The notes: generated by a model not told the origin, from the sequence alone. Shown: positions 13,701-21,494, counted from the stretch's first letter. The stretch is 52,440 bases of DNA from JAGVDM01 sp964642315 (GCA_964642315.1 CAZXOG010000005.1:1-52440), one strand, 5' to 3'. A program made the numbers and translations.

Positions 13701-15015
13701 TGTGCTCGGCCGAGGCCGTAGCCGCGGAGACGAAGTCGGCGACGATGTCGACCGTCACGGTCTCGCACGGATCAATTACGAGCGGGGAGGAGAAGCGGAG
13801 ATCCGCTGTCTGATCCTCCTGGTCGATCGTGCGCTTGCGGGTCACGCGAGCGCCGTCGATCGCGGCGTAGAGACCATCGATATCGGTCTCATCGCCGAAG
13901 CCTTCGTGGAGCACCGTCATATCCTCGACGATGACGGAGTCATCGCAGGAAGCGGTGAGATCCACGGAGAGCATCACGACTCCCACAGCGCCCTTCGGCA
14001 CCGTGTCACCCACCGGATTGCTCGCGGCGGTGGAAACCTCCAGGACGCCCTCGCCCTTCACGATCGGGGAGTAGCCCTCGAAGGTCATGGAGTCAGAGAA
14101 TTCATCGCCATCGGCGGTCATCATGTCCTCCACCGTGAGCGTGTACTCATGGTTGGGGTCCATGGCTTCGCCGAGGGTCAGCTCGACCGTATCCTCCGAG
14201 AGGAGTTCGGCCGAGTTGATGGCGAGTTCCGGCGAACCGGTCACCGAGTAGTGGGCGACGTCAGCAGCGGCATCCTCGTCGAGGGCCATGTTGAACTCCA
14301 CTTCCACCGTGGTGGCGGATGTGGCGACCACATCGGTGAGCATCGGTTCGAGAACCGCGGTGTCGCCGCAGTCCACACCGAAGGCCAGACCCTGGTCCAC
14401 ACGGTGCAGCATGACGACCATTTCTGCGCGGTTCATGTTGTCCGCGGGGCGGACGCGACCGGTGGCATCGTCACCCTGCAGCACGCAGTGATCTGCGGCG
14501 GTCTGGATGACATCGGTGTACCACTGGCCGGAGGGGTTATCCACGAACTGAGGAGCATCCTCGGTCGGCTCGAGCCCGAAGGCGCGGACGATGAGGGCGG
14601 CTGCCTCAGCGCGGTTGATGTTCGCAGCGGGGCGTGCGTAGCACGGGTGCGTGCCGTAGCAGTTGCCGTCACCGCGAACCCATCCCTCCTTCCCAGCTTC
14701 CTCCATGTACTGGTAGTACCAGGCGCTGGGAGCAGCGTCGTCGAAGCTGGGGACGGCCGGCGGGGTGGAGAGAACTCCACCGTTCAGCTCGACGACCAGC
14801 TTGACGAATTCTGCGCGATTCGCAGGGTCACCCCCGCGGAACCGCGCCTGCGTGCTGTCCAAGTAGCCGGCCTCCACGAAGGAGTCGACGGCATCCTTGT
14901 ACCACACGCCGCTCGGAACGTCGCTGTACGCAGCGAACGCAACACCCGCCTGGGTGAGCGAAATGGCTGCGACGGAGACGCTCGCGAGAACTTTCTTCAT
15001 GCGAGCAAAGTCCAT
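10750..15015 (-). CDS. large secreted protein with N-terminal SLH domains (S-layer-like)
   Basis: A 1421-aa acidic protein. A signal peptide (MKKVLASVSVAAISLTQAG, cleaved after AFA) is followed by three SLH repeats over roughly residues 30-210 (YSDVPSGVWYKDAVDSFVEAGYL-like units: FDDAAPSAWYYQYMEEAGKEG, FVDNPSGQWYTDVIQTAADH). SLH domains anchor proteins to cell-wall polymers. The remaining about 1200 residues are beta-rich, Thr/Asp/Val-rich, low in Lys, with Ig-like segments (for example a DTDGDGVVDT calcium-type loop). This fits an S-layer subunit. ATG 15015 and ATG 15000 both precede the signal peptide; no Shine-Dalgarno separates them, and 15000 (MKKV) is the more usual form. The gene is monocistronic, with its own terminator and a long leader. 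Confidence 0.85.
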   Translation of the reverse strand: MDFARMKKVLASVSVAAISLTQAGVAFAAYSDVPSGVWYKDAVDSFVEAGYLDSTQARFRGGDPANRAEFVKLVVELNGGVLSTPPAVPSFDDAAPSAWYYQYMEEAGKEGWVRGDGNCYGTHPCYARPAANINRAEAAALIVRAFGLEPTEDAPQFVDNPSGQWYTDVIQTAADHCVLQGDDATGRVRPADNMNRAEMVVMLHRVDQGLAFGVDCGDTAVLEPMLTDVVATSATTVEVEFNMALDEDAAADVAHYSVTGSPELAINSAELLSEDTVELTLGEAMDPNHEYTLTVEDMMTADGDEFSDSMTFEGYSPIVKGEGVLEVSTAASNPVGDTVPKGAVGVVMLSVDLTASCDDSVIVEDMTVLHEGFGDETDIDGLYAAIDGARVTRKRTIDQEDQTADLRFSSPLVIDPCETVTVDIVADFVSAATASAEHNLVVELASDVVSNALDVGGNFPLRGNTFRVAAVTSGTVSVEYRTVSPDQVEVGDTGVVIGKFEVSANSVEDQTIYSMTLEQNSSTSDGDFTNIAIRRTDGTVLTNTVASTVGDFVTVVFDPPFTVLEGDKITLEVIADIVGGAGDSIQMHFEESSDLFAVGSLYGYGVNGQLYGSQVSIGTTTAADIVTIDAGEFTLGVNGPATQDYTRDDNDAIFANIKFKTGGEKVDVKELYILVEAETSTGTSLDEAGGAATITTDNFTDDDVDEVMEDVEIRNKTTGSTVSGVAVSGTAAKRASVGSYQIYRFDDFIIHGDETWEFRGDFIDNGATAHPMSGDKFRVHICGEPTKILDSTNALIDNTTGCDFGGVLAAASTSYQMQVEGLTTGDNVGDVRPRGTISGNFHRIANATLTVAMKSLTATNDAVENSKDITLLRFEARAGEAEDILFTKAVFDEGAGDGENVQNYALWVDTDGDGVVDTILEDGNAMQSSTVSFTDLAGGGFVIPAEQTVIFEVHGDVASSLKATTTLRLAFATGTTSFIEAEELDDGSNLSGISEDGTCASTCDIALTTVASTLWSFSGQGNLYVIADSTPVRNRQLLGGTLTEPVLRLQMRAENEDIDVTELQITSSGSNATAVDRLELYLDGATTPFAEATVGGCGGNALDLNPHSNYDAVQSFCANMENEQLVVPEGEDLDILVRARIKKDNAGGTSAQAVSFFIHNSSGSIASNTGAVQARGAESSNDLTDNDGDATSDGEVFIGLNAPAALTYNSTIDGTDHVTVMSKITSITNANPAPDNTPVNTGIQPFGQFKITAAQNGNSNNGLNYVLLTGVVFNVNATNVVLDATTFEFYNKEDATVTTSCTADSTTPTLNIGGNASGSFLVVCSDLDATSVQTRIDQGQSETFVLQANVTNSQVTAAATSILQASLQSFSKNTRLSFGSGTVTDTAFSHLIWNDTDSSTSEAFHWVEYADTVVNSTSYKS

Positions 15016-15201
15016 AAGAGCGGTTGGAAATAGAAAGAAGTAAACGGAGAACAGATAGTGATGTGATGGTGTAGGTCCAGTGGCGGATGGGAAGTCACGC
15101 CGGCGTGCCGATCACACTGATCATCCACACTCTCGTGTGGGAGGTACGTACGAGCGACCGTGGATGGGCGGGGCGGACCGCGCCCGGGATTCGCTCCCCT
15201 C

Positions 15202-15232
15202 CTTATAGATAAAGAGAAGACACGAGTGTGAA
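15202..15232 (-). promoter_or_regulatory. candidate promoter of the SLH-protein gene
   Basis: Minus-strand TTCACA (15227-15232) and TATAAG (15202-15207) are separated by 19 nt, slightly long. Use of this site would give a leader of about 180 nt. Motif match only. Confidence 0.3.
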
Positions 15233-15743
15233 TGAGGCCTAAGGTTGTGGGATCCTGCACAGGGAACACGACCCTCCTTCTAGAGAGGAGGATGTGAAGC
15301 TCGTCTCATCTCTTCACGCCGTGGAACGGCAGAGATGGAAAGGCGAGGTGCCATTATGTAAAGGACCATGTACACGGACCGTTCCCGTTCTCCGTCGGGA
15401 ACTGATCGGCGGGATCGTACGAGGCGGGCTTCTCTGAAGCAAGACCTGGCACGGATCCGTGCAACAAGAAGAACGCGGAGGAGGGGGGTGCGTTACAGTG
15501 CGGAATGGGTGAGAAAGTGGGAATTCCGCCTCGTTTCCCTGCGCAAATCGCCTCGCCGTTCTCCTGGAATGGCAGCAATCGCCCGTTCGCCGCGTCTCCA
15601 TCGGCACCGCAAATGTTGTTGCTAAATTTGAAAAAAGTGGTCTTGATGTAACATATTCTTCACCTCTGCGTGAAGAAGAATTGGCAACAGGTAGGAGGAT
15701 GCTTTACATCGGCCGCGTAAAAGTGGCATCTGCGCGCGGAGCA

Positions 15744-15785
15744 ATTGAGCAATGAAACAATCGAACAATTGCTTCATTGCCCAAT
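15744..15785. repeat. imperfect 20-bp inverted repeat built of 8-bp units
   Basis: Arms 15744-15763 and 15766-15785 are reverse complements at 17 of 20 positions with a 2-nt loop. The strand reads as an 8-nt period of CAATTG/CAATGA-like units. It lies 44 nt beyond the cysS stop, with no T-tract on the minus strand after it. Layout matches the elements at 4335 and 23804. Confidence 0.6.
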
Positions 15786-15828
15786 GGAAAACCCGGTAAT
15801 CACTGCGGCCGCTCCGCCCGCTCTCCGC

Positions 15829-17343
15829 TCACAATTTTTCAACACGTTGTCCTGCTGCTTCGTCGCGCACCTCGTACCCGAGTGCGCGGATCTGATCGCG
15901 CAGCAGATCGGACGCGCGGAAATCCTTGGCGGCGCGCGCGGCGGCGCGCTGCGTCACGAGCGCCTGCACATCCGCGGGGATCTGGTCAGGTTCTTCCGGA
16001 TCGAAGCAGCCGAAGGTGCGGCGGATGAGATCGATGAAATCGTTGAGTCCTTCTTTGAGATCAGGATTTATCACTGTCGCTCGATACATCAAATTCCTGC
16101 ATTCAAACACGGCCGCGAGAGCAGCTGGCGTATTGAGATCATCGTTCATCGCATCAATGAACTTCTGCTTGAGATTCATGATGTCTTGAATTGATGGGAT
16201 AACTTCTTCGTCTCCATCTCCCGTTCTTTTTCCGTATTCACCGTAGCCGCCATTTTCCATCCACCGCATGATGGAATCCCGGGCGGTGCGGGCATCCTCG
16301 AGCCCCTTCTCCGTGAACTTGAGCTGCGTTCGGTAGTGCACGGAGAGAAAGTAGTACCGCAGGTCCATTGGTGAGTACCCCATGGCAACGATGTTAGAGA
16401 GAGTTTTCACGTTGCCAAGGCTCTTACTCATCTTCTCCTTGCCCATCTGGATGCGGCGCTTGTGCAGCCACAGACGGACGAAGGGCTTCCTGCCCGTCAC
16501 CGATTCACTCTGCGCGATCTCGCACTCATGGTGCGGGAAGATGTTGTCCTCCCCGCCGGTGTGTATGTCTATCTGGTCGCCGAGGAGAGTAGAACTCATG
16601 GCCGAGCACTCGATGTGCCAGCCGGGGAACCCCTGCGGGTACGTTTCCCCCTTGGGGCCCTTGGGGGAATCCCACCGCAGCGCGTGCTTCTCGTTCACGC
16701 CGGTACAGAACTTCCAGAGCGCGAAGTCCGCAGGGTGGCGCTTCTTCTCGTCCACCGCCACCCGCGCTCCGGATTCCAGGTTCTTGAGGGTGTTGCCGGA
16801 GAGCGTGCCGTACGGAGTCGGCATCTTGGAGTGCACGTCGAAGTAGATGCCGTCATCCGTAACGTACGCGTGCTTCTTAAGAAGAAGCTTCTCGACCATC
16901 GTCCGCATCTCTCCAATGAACTGCGTGGCGCGCGGGCGATGCTCCGGTTCAATCAGGTTGAGAGCCTGCTCGTCTTCCAAGTACTGCCGCGTGTACATCT
17001 CGGAAACGCCGATGACATCCTCCATGGCGACCTCGGCATGCTCACCGCGCTTCTCCCTCGCAATCCGGCGCGCCTCTTTTTCCACCTTGTCCTCGCCCGT
17101 GTCCGCATCGGCCACCAGGTGCCCCACGTCGGTGATGTTCTTCACGTGTATCACCCTGTACCCAAGGCCGAACTGCAGCCAGCGGCGCAGCAGATCCGCC
17201 ATGAGGAAGGAGGAGTAATTGCCGATGTGCGGCCGCCCGTACACGGTCGGCCCGCAGGTGTACATGCGCACCTTCCCCTCCTCGATCGGCGTGAATTCTT
17301 CTTCCCCTTTCTTAAGCGTGTTGTAGAGCCGCAGGGCGGACAT
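15829..17343 (-). CDS. cysS: cysteinyl-tRNA synthetase
   Basis: A 504-aa class I aminoacyl-tRNA synthetase that charges tRNA-Cys. The zinc-ligand Cys lies in TCGPTVYG (Cys30), followed by the HIGH-type PHIGN. GWHIECSAMSS supplies the second Cys, FPHHECE the His/Glu ligands, and KMSKSLGN the second class I signature. The segment reads HTGGEDNIFPHHE where most bacterial enzymes have HGGGxDLxFPHHE, a variation worth noting but not disabling. ATG 17343 (MSALRLYNT) is chosen because TATCAT ends 6 nt upstream; the longer frame from 17370 would start before that box. The C-terminal anticodon-binding region is present (RASDLLRDQI). Confidence 0.97.
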   Translation of the reverse strand: MSALRLYNTLKKGEEEFTPIEEGKVRMYTCGPTVYGRPHIGNYSSFLMADLLRRWLQFGLGYRVIHVKNITDVGHLVADADTGEDKVEKEARRIAREKRGEHAEVAMEDVIGVSEMYTRQYLEDEQALNLIEPEHRPRATQFIGEMRTMVEKLLLKKHAYVTDDGIYFDVHSKMPTPYGTLSGNTLKNLESGARVAVDEKKRHPADFALWKFCTGVNEKHALRWDSPKGPKGETYPQGFPGWHIECSAMSSTLLGDQIDIHTGGEDNIFPHHECEIAQSESVTGRKPFVRLWLHKRRIQMGKEKMSKSLGNVKTLSNIVAMGYSPMDLRYYFLSVHYRTQLKFTEKGLEDARTARDSIMRWMENGGYGEYGKRTGDGDEEVIPSIQDIMNLKQKFIDAMNDDLNTPAALAAVFECRNLMYRATVINPDLKEGLNDFIDLIRRTFGCFDPEEPDQIPADVQALVTQRAAARAAKDFRASDLLRDQIRALGYEVRDEAAGQRVEKL

Positions 17344-17368
17344 GCCCGCATGATAGCAACCGCCAAGC

Positions 17369-17402
17369 AAAAAACGAGGCCCGGCGGAGAATCCGCCGGG
17401 CC
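17369..17402 (-). terminator. intrinsic terminator
   Basis: An 11-bp stem GGCCCGGCGGA/TCCGCCGGGCC (17378-17388 with 17392-17402), 3-nt loop, is followed on the minus strand by a T6 tract (17374-17369). It ends the transcript of the 126-aa gene upstream. The cysS -10 box lies only about 14 nt further on. Confidence 0.85.
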
Positions 17403-17469
17403 GCTCTGCAGAGAACCTGCAGAGGTTGCGCCACTGTGGCGCAGAGGAGAACTGACACCCTTGGGAGGG

Positions 17470-17850
17470 TCAGGTGAGCAGCGGGATGACGGGCATCGTG
17501 CCGCTCGGGTTAGTTCCGCTCTGCTGGAAACCCAGCAAGAGCTCCATGATGGGTTCGGTGTTCAGGGCGGCGAACAGGTCATTCGCTTCGCACTCCGGGT
17601 TGGAGATGGCATCCAGGGCCGCCTGGAGGGCGGCGCGTTCCTCGGGGAGGAGGTCTTCCTCGCCCGGGGCGCGCTGGACGCCCAGCTCTTCCTGGAGCAT
17701 CGCCACCAGGACGTCGTCACGGACGATCGGCACCTCTGCTTCCGCAGAGAGGCCCATCCGCACACGGCTGGCCTTGATGTCGACGCAGCAGATGAACGTG
17801 GGACCACCACAGAACACGAACGAACACCGTTGGAACGAAAGAACTAACAT
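17470..17850 (-). CDS. hypothetical protein, 126 aa
   Basis: I do not recognise this protein. It begins MLVLSFQRCSFVFCGGPTF, continues with CCVDIKASRVRMGL, and has a helical, acidic middle (residues about 45-90: DDVLVAMLQEELG, then LLPEERAALQAALDAI). The end is Gly/Thr/Pro-rich. Four Cys cluster in the first 30 residues (RCSFVFC, ICC), which could bind metal. ATG 17850 is chosen because an AAGGAG Shine-Dalgarno lies 9 nt upstream, unusual in this window where most starts lack one. It has a TTGACA promoter and a strong terminator, so it is a single-gene unit. It is divergent from the 198-aa gene at 18096. Confidence 0.6.
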   Translation of the reverse strand: MLVLSFQRCSFVFCGGPTFICCVDIKASRVRMGLSAEAEVPIVRDDVLVAMLQEELGVQRAPGEEDLLPEERAALQAALDAISNPECEANDLFAALNTEPIMELLLGFQQSGTNPSGTMPVIPLLT

Positions 17851-17951
17851 TGCTACGTTCTCCTTATCGTAGCGGTTGGGTCTGCCTGCCAGGTGCTCCC
17901 CAGGGCTTCCGTCACCAAGGGGATTGGAAGGCCCGCACACTCTACAGAATT

Positions 17952-17981
17952 TTTCTATGCAATACAATAGAATTTTGTCAA
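17952..17981 (-). promoter_or_regulatory. promoter of the 126-aa gene
   Basis: Consensus TTGACA (17976-17981) and TAGAAA (17952-17957) are separated by 18 nt in a sharply AT-rich island. The leader would be about 95 nt. On the plus strand the same island offers TACAAT as a possible -10 for the divergent gene. Confidence 0.5.
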
Positions 17982-18095
17982 ACAACCATGACACGGGAGA
18001 GGCGCGTTCCGGCTGCACATTGTGGCTCTCCGATGGGCAAAAACTGTGTAGTCTTCTTGTGCGGCGGGGCAGCCCAACGTACATTCCTCCATCCC

Positions 18096-18692
18096 ATGCC
18101 GCCCGTCCGCTTTGCGCCGGAATCGGATGACGAAGCGAGCCGCTCCGCACTGGAACGGGCGGCGTCGCCGATACTCCAAGAGACACACGGATTCGGCGAA
18201 CTCTTCGCGGCGCTGCACCGCGAGGGGCTGGTCGCGGAGGAATGCATGCACGAGAACAATTTCGGCACCTGCGTGTACCACCCCGCCGGCATCAAACTCT
18301 CCCTCGTCATGATGCTCGCCGAGCGCCCGTGGAACGGCCTCTCCCGCGAGGATGTGCATGAAGCGGTGCGCCAGGTTCTCCGGGAGAATGAGGCACATTG
18401 TGCCGCGCGGCGCGAAGCCGTGAGCAGAATGTTTCGGGATACCGAATTTCTCCAGACCGTGGAGCAGGAACTCGCCATACGGCTCGAGATCATGGAGCAT
18501 GAGGAGGACCTGCGCCGGAAGGTCCCCGGAATCGTCACGCCGGAAGATCCTCACATCGTGGGCAATATGGCACTGCTCCACGCGCACCAGCGGCAGGACC
18601 CCGCCGCGGAGCAGATTCTCTTCGCCTGCATGCGCGATCTGGTGCTTGCACGGCGGGTTTCCTTCTACCGCATCATGCTGCTCTCGCGGTAG
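18096..18692 (+). CDS. hypothetical protein, 198 aa
   Basis: I do not recognise this protein. It is predicted to be almost entirely alpha-helical and charged, with no signal peptide or membrane segment. Visible stretches include FGELFAALHREGLVAEECM, LSREDVHEAVRQVLRENEAH and FLQTVEQELAIRLEIMEHEE. The start is uncertain: ATG 18096 (MPPVRFAPES) is where protein-like composition begins, but in-frame ATGs at 17988 and 18034 remain possible. No Shine-Dalgarno is seen at any of them. It lies upstream of the class I aldolase with 67 nt between, and divergent from the 126-aa gene. Confidence 0.6.
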   Translation: MPPVRFAPESDDEASRSALERAASPILQETHGFGELFAALHREGLVAEECMHENNFGTCVYHPAGIKLSLVMMLAERPWNGLSREDVHEAVRQVLRENEAHCAARREAVSRMFRDTEFLQTVEQELAIRLEIMEHEEDLRRKVPGIVTPEDPHIVGNMALLHAHQRQDPAAEQILFACMRDLVLARRVSFYRIMLLSR

Positions 18693-18759
18693 CGCGGCAG
18701 CGCGACTAGAACGGACGGGGAGAGAATGGTACCGTGACACTGCATTCCCCACGCGTCCC

Positions 18760-19830
18760 ATGGCACTCTCCCTCACTGATATCCAGAGCCTCCTCGGCCC
18801 GGATGCCGACTCGCTCCTCACGCACACGTGCAAGACGATCGAGAAGAGCCGTCTTCACCTCCCGAGCCCGAAAAGCATGAAGGAGATCTTCGGCCAGTCC
18901 GACCGCTCGGAGAAAGTGCAGAAGAACCTGGAGGCGCTCTACAAGCACGGGCGCCTCGGCGGCACCGGTTACCTCTCGATCCTGCCGGTGGACCAGGGCA
19001 TCGAGCACTCCGGCGGCGCGAGTTTTGCAAAGAACCCCGATTATTTCGACCCGGAGAACATCGTAAAGCTCGCGGTGGAGGGAGGATGCAACGCCGTGGC
19101 ATCCACATTCGGCGTGCTCGGGATGGTGGCCAAGAAGTACGCAGGGGAGATCCCTTTCATTGTGAAGATCAACCACAACGAGCTGCTCACCTACCCGAAC
19201 TCCTTTGATCAGATTCTCTTCGGCACCGTGCAGGAAGCCTACGACATGGGCGCGCTCGGCGTTGGCGCGACGATCTACTTCGGTTCGCCGGAGAGCGGCC
19301 GCCAGATCGTGGAAATCGCCAAGGCGTTCCACGAGGCTCACAAGCTCGGAATGTTCACGGTGCTGTGGTGCTACCTGCGGAACAAGTCCTTCAAGAAGGA
19401 CAAGGACTACCACGTCGCCGCCGACCTCACGGGGCAGGCGAACCACCTGGGCGTGACGATCGAGGCGGACATCATCAAGCAGAAACTGCCGGAGAATAAC
19501 GGGGGGTACCTGGCCCTTGGGCAGGAATCGTCGTACGGCAAGACGGACAAGCGCGTGTACGAAAAACTCACGACGGACCACCCGATCGATCTCTGCCGCT
19601 ACCAGGTGGCGAACTGCTACATGGGCCGCATCGGGCTCATCAACAGCGGCGGGGCCTCCGGCGAGAACGATCTGGCGCAGGCCGTGCGCACCGCGGTGAT
19701 CAACAAGCGTGCCGGAGGCGCCGGGCTCATCTGCGGCCGCAAGGCGTTCCAGAAGCCGCGGAGCGAAGGCGTTGAACTCCTCAACGCGATTCAGGACGTG
19801 TACCTGTGCAAGGAGGTCACCATTGCATAG
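18760..19830 (+). CDS. fbaB: class I fructose-bisphosphate aldolase (DhnA/FbaB type)
   Basis: A 356-aa aldolase of the DhnA family, which cleaves fructose 1,6-bisphosphate to dihydroxyacetone phosphate and glyceraldehyde 3-phosphate by a Schiff-base mechanism. Conserved blocks are ILPVDQGIEHSGG, the FIVKINHNELL strand carrying a conserved Lys near residue 136, GALGVGATIYFGS, and the phosphate-binding C-terminal GGAGLICGRKAFQKP. It is a central glycolytic or gluconeogenic enzyme in an otherwise sparse metabolism. ATG 18760 is the family start (MALSLTDIQSLLG); the longer frame overlaps the upstream gene. The next gene is convergent. Confidence 0.93.
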   Translation: MALSLTDIQSLLGPDADSLLTHTCKTIEKSRLHLPSPKSMKEIFGQSDRSEKVQKNLEALYKHGRLGGTGYLSILPVDQGIEHSGGASFAKNPDYFDPENIVKLAVEGGCNAVASTFGVLGMVAKKYAGEIPFIVKINHNELLTYPNSFDQILFGTVQEAYDMGALGVGATIYFGSPESGRQIVEIAKAFHEAHKLGMFTVLWCYLRNKSFKKDKDYHVAADLTGQANHLGVTIEADIIKQKLPENNGGYLALGQESSYGKTDKRVYEKLTTDHPIDLCRYQVANCYMGRIGLINSGGASGENDLAQAVRTAVINKRAGGAGLICGRKAFQKPRSEGVELLNAIQDVYLCKEVTIA

Positions 19831-19847
19831 GCATGGTTTGTCATCGG

Positions 19848-19880
19848 AAAAAACCCGCCGCCGAACGAAGTCGGCGGCGG
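19848..19880 (-). terminator. intrinsic terminator of the RTX-repeat gene
   Basis: A 10-bp stem CCGCCGCCGA/TCGGCGGCGG (19855-19864 with 19871-19880) is followed on the minus strand by T6 (19853-19848). It lies in the 110-nt convergent gap between the aldolase and RTX genes. Confidence 0.75.
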
Positions 19881-19909
19881 TATTGTGCTCTTCGCACGTG
19901 GCATTCTCC

Positions 19910-19931
19910 CCTTAAGCCTCGCGGCTTAAGG
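19910..19931. repeat. perfect 9-bp inverted repeat
   Basis: CCTTAAGCC and GGCTTAAGG flank a TCGC loop just after the RTX stop. There is no T-tract. It may stabilise the mRNA 3' end together with the terminator beside it. Confidence 0.5.
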
Positions 19932-19940
19932 CGCGCAGAT

Positions 19941-21338
19941 TCACCCGCGCATGGGGTCAATGACCGGCACAGTCTCGGGGGGAAGCGTGCTGATCACCAG
20001 CCAGCTGTTCGCGAGCAGCTTCTCCCGGAGCGACGCATCGATCTGGCAATCGCCCGCGACTGTAATGCTGACGAGTCCGTTGGCCCGGCGGGTGTTGGGC
20101 CTGCGGATTCCATCGATGAAGAGATCGTAGAAGATCCCCTCCACGCCGGTGTAGGTCACTTCCGCCAGGCGCACGGTCGTCCCCTGGATCGTGGCGACCC
20201 CCGTCTGGTCATTCCAGCTGTCGATCACCTGCACGGGGCTGATAAGAGCGGTGTCACGTTCCATCGTATCACCTTCCGCGGGGTTGAAATCGGGCGCGGA
20301 ATCGTTCCCGAAGACGCTATCCACGAGGCGGAGCCAGTCGGCGCCGGATTCCCCGAAGACCGTGTCATCGCCGCCCTCCCCCACGAGCGTGTCGTTCCCG
20401 GGGCCGCCATGCAGGGTGTCATCGCCGGATCCTCCGAAGATGATGTCGTGCATGTTCCCCCCCGCGAGATCGTCGTCACCGCCATGACCGTAGAGAGTCA
20501 CGGGAACGCCGAGCCCAGCGAAGGAAATATTCCCCGCACCATCCGTGTCGTGCCACTCCACCGCCGTGAGCGGGCCGAAATCGAGGCCCGTGCCGTTCCA
20601 TGTGACGTGGATGGTGGTGCTATTGAGGACCTGCACGCCGACGTTCTCCGCCTGAGCGGCGTTCACGAGCAGGGCGCCGTTCGCGGGGCACCAGCTCCAT
20701 CCGGCCGGGATGGCCGGCGGTTCCGGCTCCGGTTCGGGTTCCGGGACATCTGTCGGATCGGGGTAGATGAGGATGTTCGCGTACCCCAGGTTGTCCGGGA
20801 GCACGGTATCCAGATCATCGTACGCGACGTAGTCGTGCCAGCCGCAGCCGGGATCGACGTAGTTGCGTCCGTTCCCCCCGCCGAGGACATCCACTCCGTC
20901 TCCGCCGTAGAGCTGATCGTCGCCGCGGCCGGCTTCGATCCAGTCGCCCTGCCATTCCCCGATGAGGATGTCGTCGTAGGGGCTGCCGTAGATCCTGTCG
21001 TAGCCCCAGCCGCCCCACACGATGACGGGCACGTTCGACTGCCGCGCATCGATCCAGTCGTCACCACCGTAGGCGGCGATGCCGAGCTTGGTGATACGCG
21101 TCGGGCTCTGGTAGCTGATCCCGTCGACAATTGCCTGTGTACCACCGTCCGGCAAGCCGTTGATGGTCACCACGTCGGCAACGTCGCCGGGTGTCCCCAG
21201 GTAGTAGGGGCCGCTGATGCTCTGATCGGCACCCTGAACCCACGCGGCGATGGCGAGCAGCGCACGCACCTCCAGTGCTTCAATCCGAAGACGGCGTCCG
21301 GTCGTCTTCGCGGAAGTAGTGAGAAGTGACCTTCTCAT
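19941..21338 (-). CDS. RTX-repeat calcium-binding surface protein with planctomycete-type N-terminal motif
   Basis: A 465-aa protein with two blocks of hemolysin-type nonapeptide repeats (GGxGxDxLx), at about residues 100-160 (GDDQLYGGDGVDVLGGGNG) and 285-340 (GGSGDDTLHGGPGNDTLVG), joined through a PEPEPEPEPP linker. Such repeats bind calcium in beta-roll folds outside the cell. The N terminus is not a normal signal peptide: basic residues, then RRLRIEALEVRALLA at about residues 15-29. This closely resembles the LEDRRLLA-type motif at the start of planctomycete extracellular proteins (Pfam Planc_extracel). ATG 21338 has an AAGGA sequence about 9 nt upstream. No type I secretion genes are in the window. 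Confidence 0.8.
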   Translation of the reverse strand: MRRSLLTTSAKTTGRRLRIEALEVRALLAIAAWVQGADQSISGPYYLGTPGDVADVVTINGLPDGGTQAIVDGISYQSPTRITKLGIAAYGGDDWIDARQSNVPVIVWGGWGYDRIYGSPYDDILIGEWQGDWIEAGRGDDQLYGGDGVDVLGGGNGRNYVDPGCGWHDYVAYDDLDTVLPDNLGYANILIYPDPTDVPEPEPEPEPPAIPAGWSWCPANGALLVNAAQAENVGVQVLNSTTIHVTWNGTGLDFGPLTAVEWHDTDGAGNISFAGLGVPVTLYGHGGDDDLAGGNMHDIIFGGSGDDTLHGGPGNDTLVGEGGDDTVFGESGADWLRLVDSVFGNDSAPDFNPAEGDTMERDTALISPVQVIDSWNDQTGVATIQGTTVRLAEVTYTGVEGIFYDLFIDGIRRPNTRRANGLVSITVAGDCQIDASLREKLLANSWLVISTLPPETVPVIDPMRG

Positions 21339-21494
21339 CGTTTCGATCCTTCACTCTTCGTCTTCACTCTAGTTCTTTCCCACGAAACTCTGGTACGGCC
21401 AATATGTTCACCTCCAGAATGCCGTTTGTGCGAATGAGCGGGTTCCCACGAACTCCGAGTTTTTCTCAAACGCACACAAAGTCCGCAGCTGAAT

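Larger units (their letters stand above)
15016..15828. other. long non-coding leader and spacer upstream of the SLH-protein gene
   Basis: This 813-nt stretch contains no credible gene; short frames lack family features and Shine-Dalgarno sites. The SLH-proximal 200 nt are rich in inverted repeats (CACGCCGGCGTG at about 15100, CACAC/GTGTG at about 15130-15142, CCTCCT/AGGAGG at about 15273-15291). This fits a structured leader of a highly expressed surface-protein mRNA. The AT-richer segment 15610-15690 could hold another promoter. An inverted repeat at 15744-15785 lies next to the cysS end. Confidence 0.5.

Noticed and set aside
10744..15033. 1429-codon open frame on the plus strand opposite the SLH-protein gene
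   Set aside because: It lacks any domain, has His/Arg/Val/Gly/Glu-rich composition typical of a reversed GC-biased gene, and mirrors a gene with a signal peptide and SLH domains.
15314..15607. 97-codon minus-strand frame upstream of the SLH-protein gene
   Set aside because: No Shine-Dalgarno or -10 at the proper distance, and Ser/Arg/Pro-rich composition typical of non-coding frames here.
20280..20480. Tandem DNA repeat in the RTX gene
   Set aside because: The periodicity is the protein-level nonapeptide repeat, not an independent DNA element.
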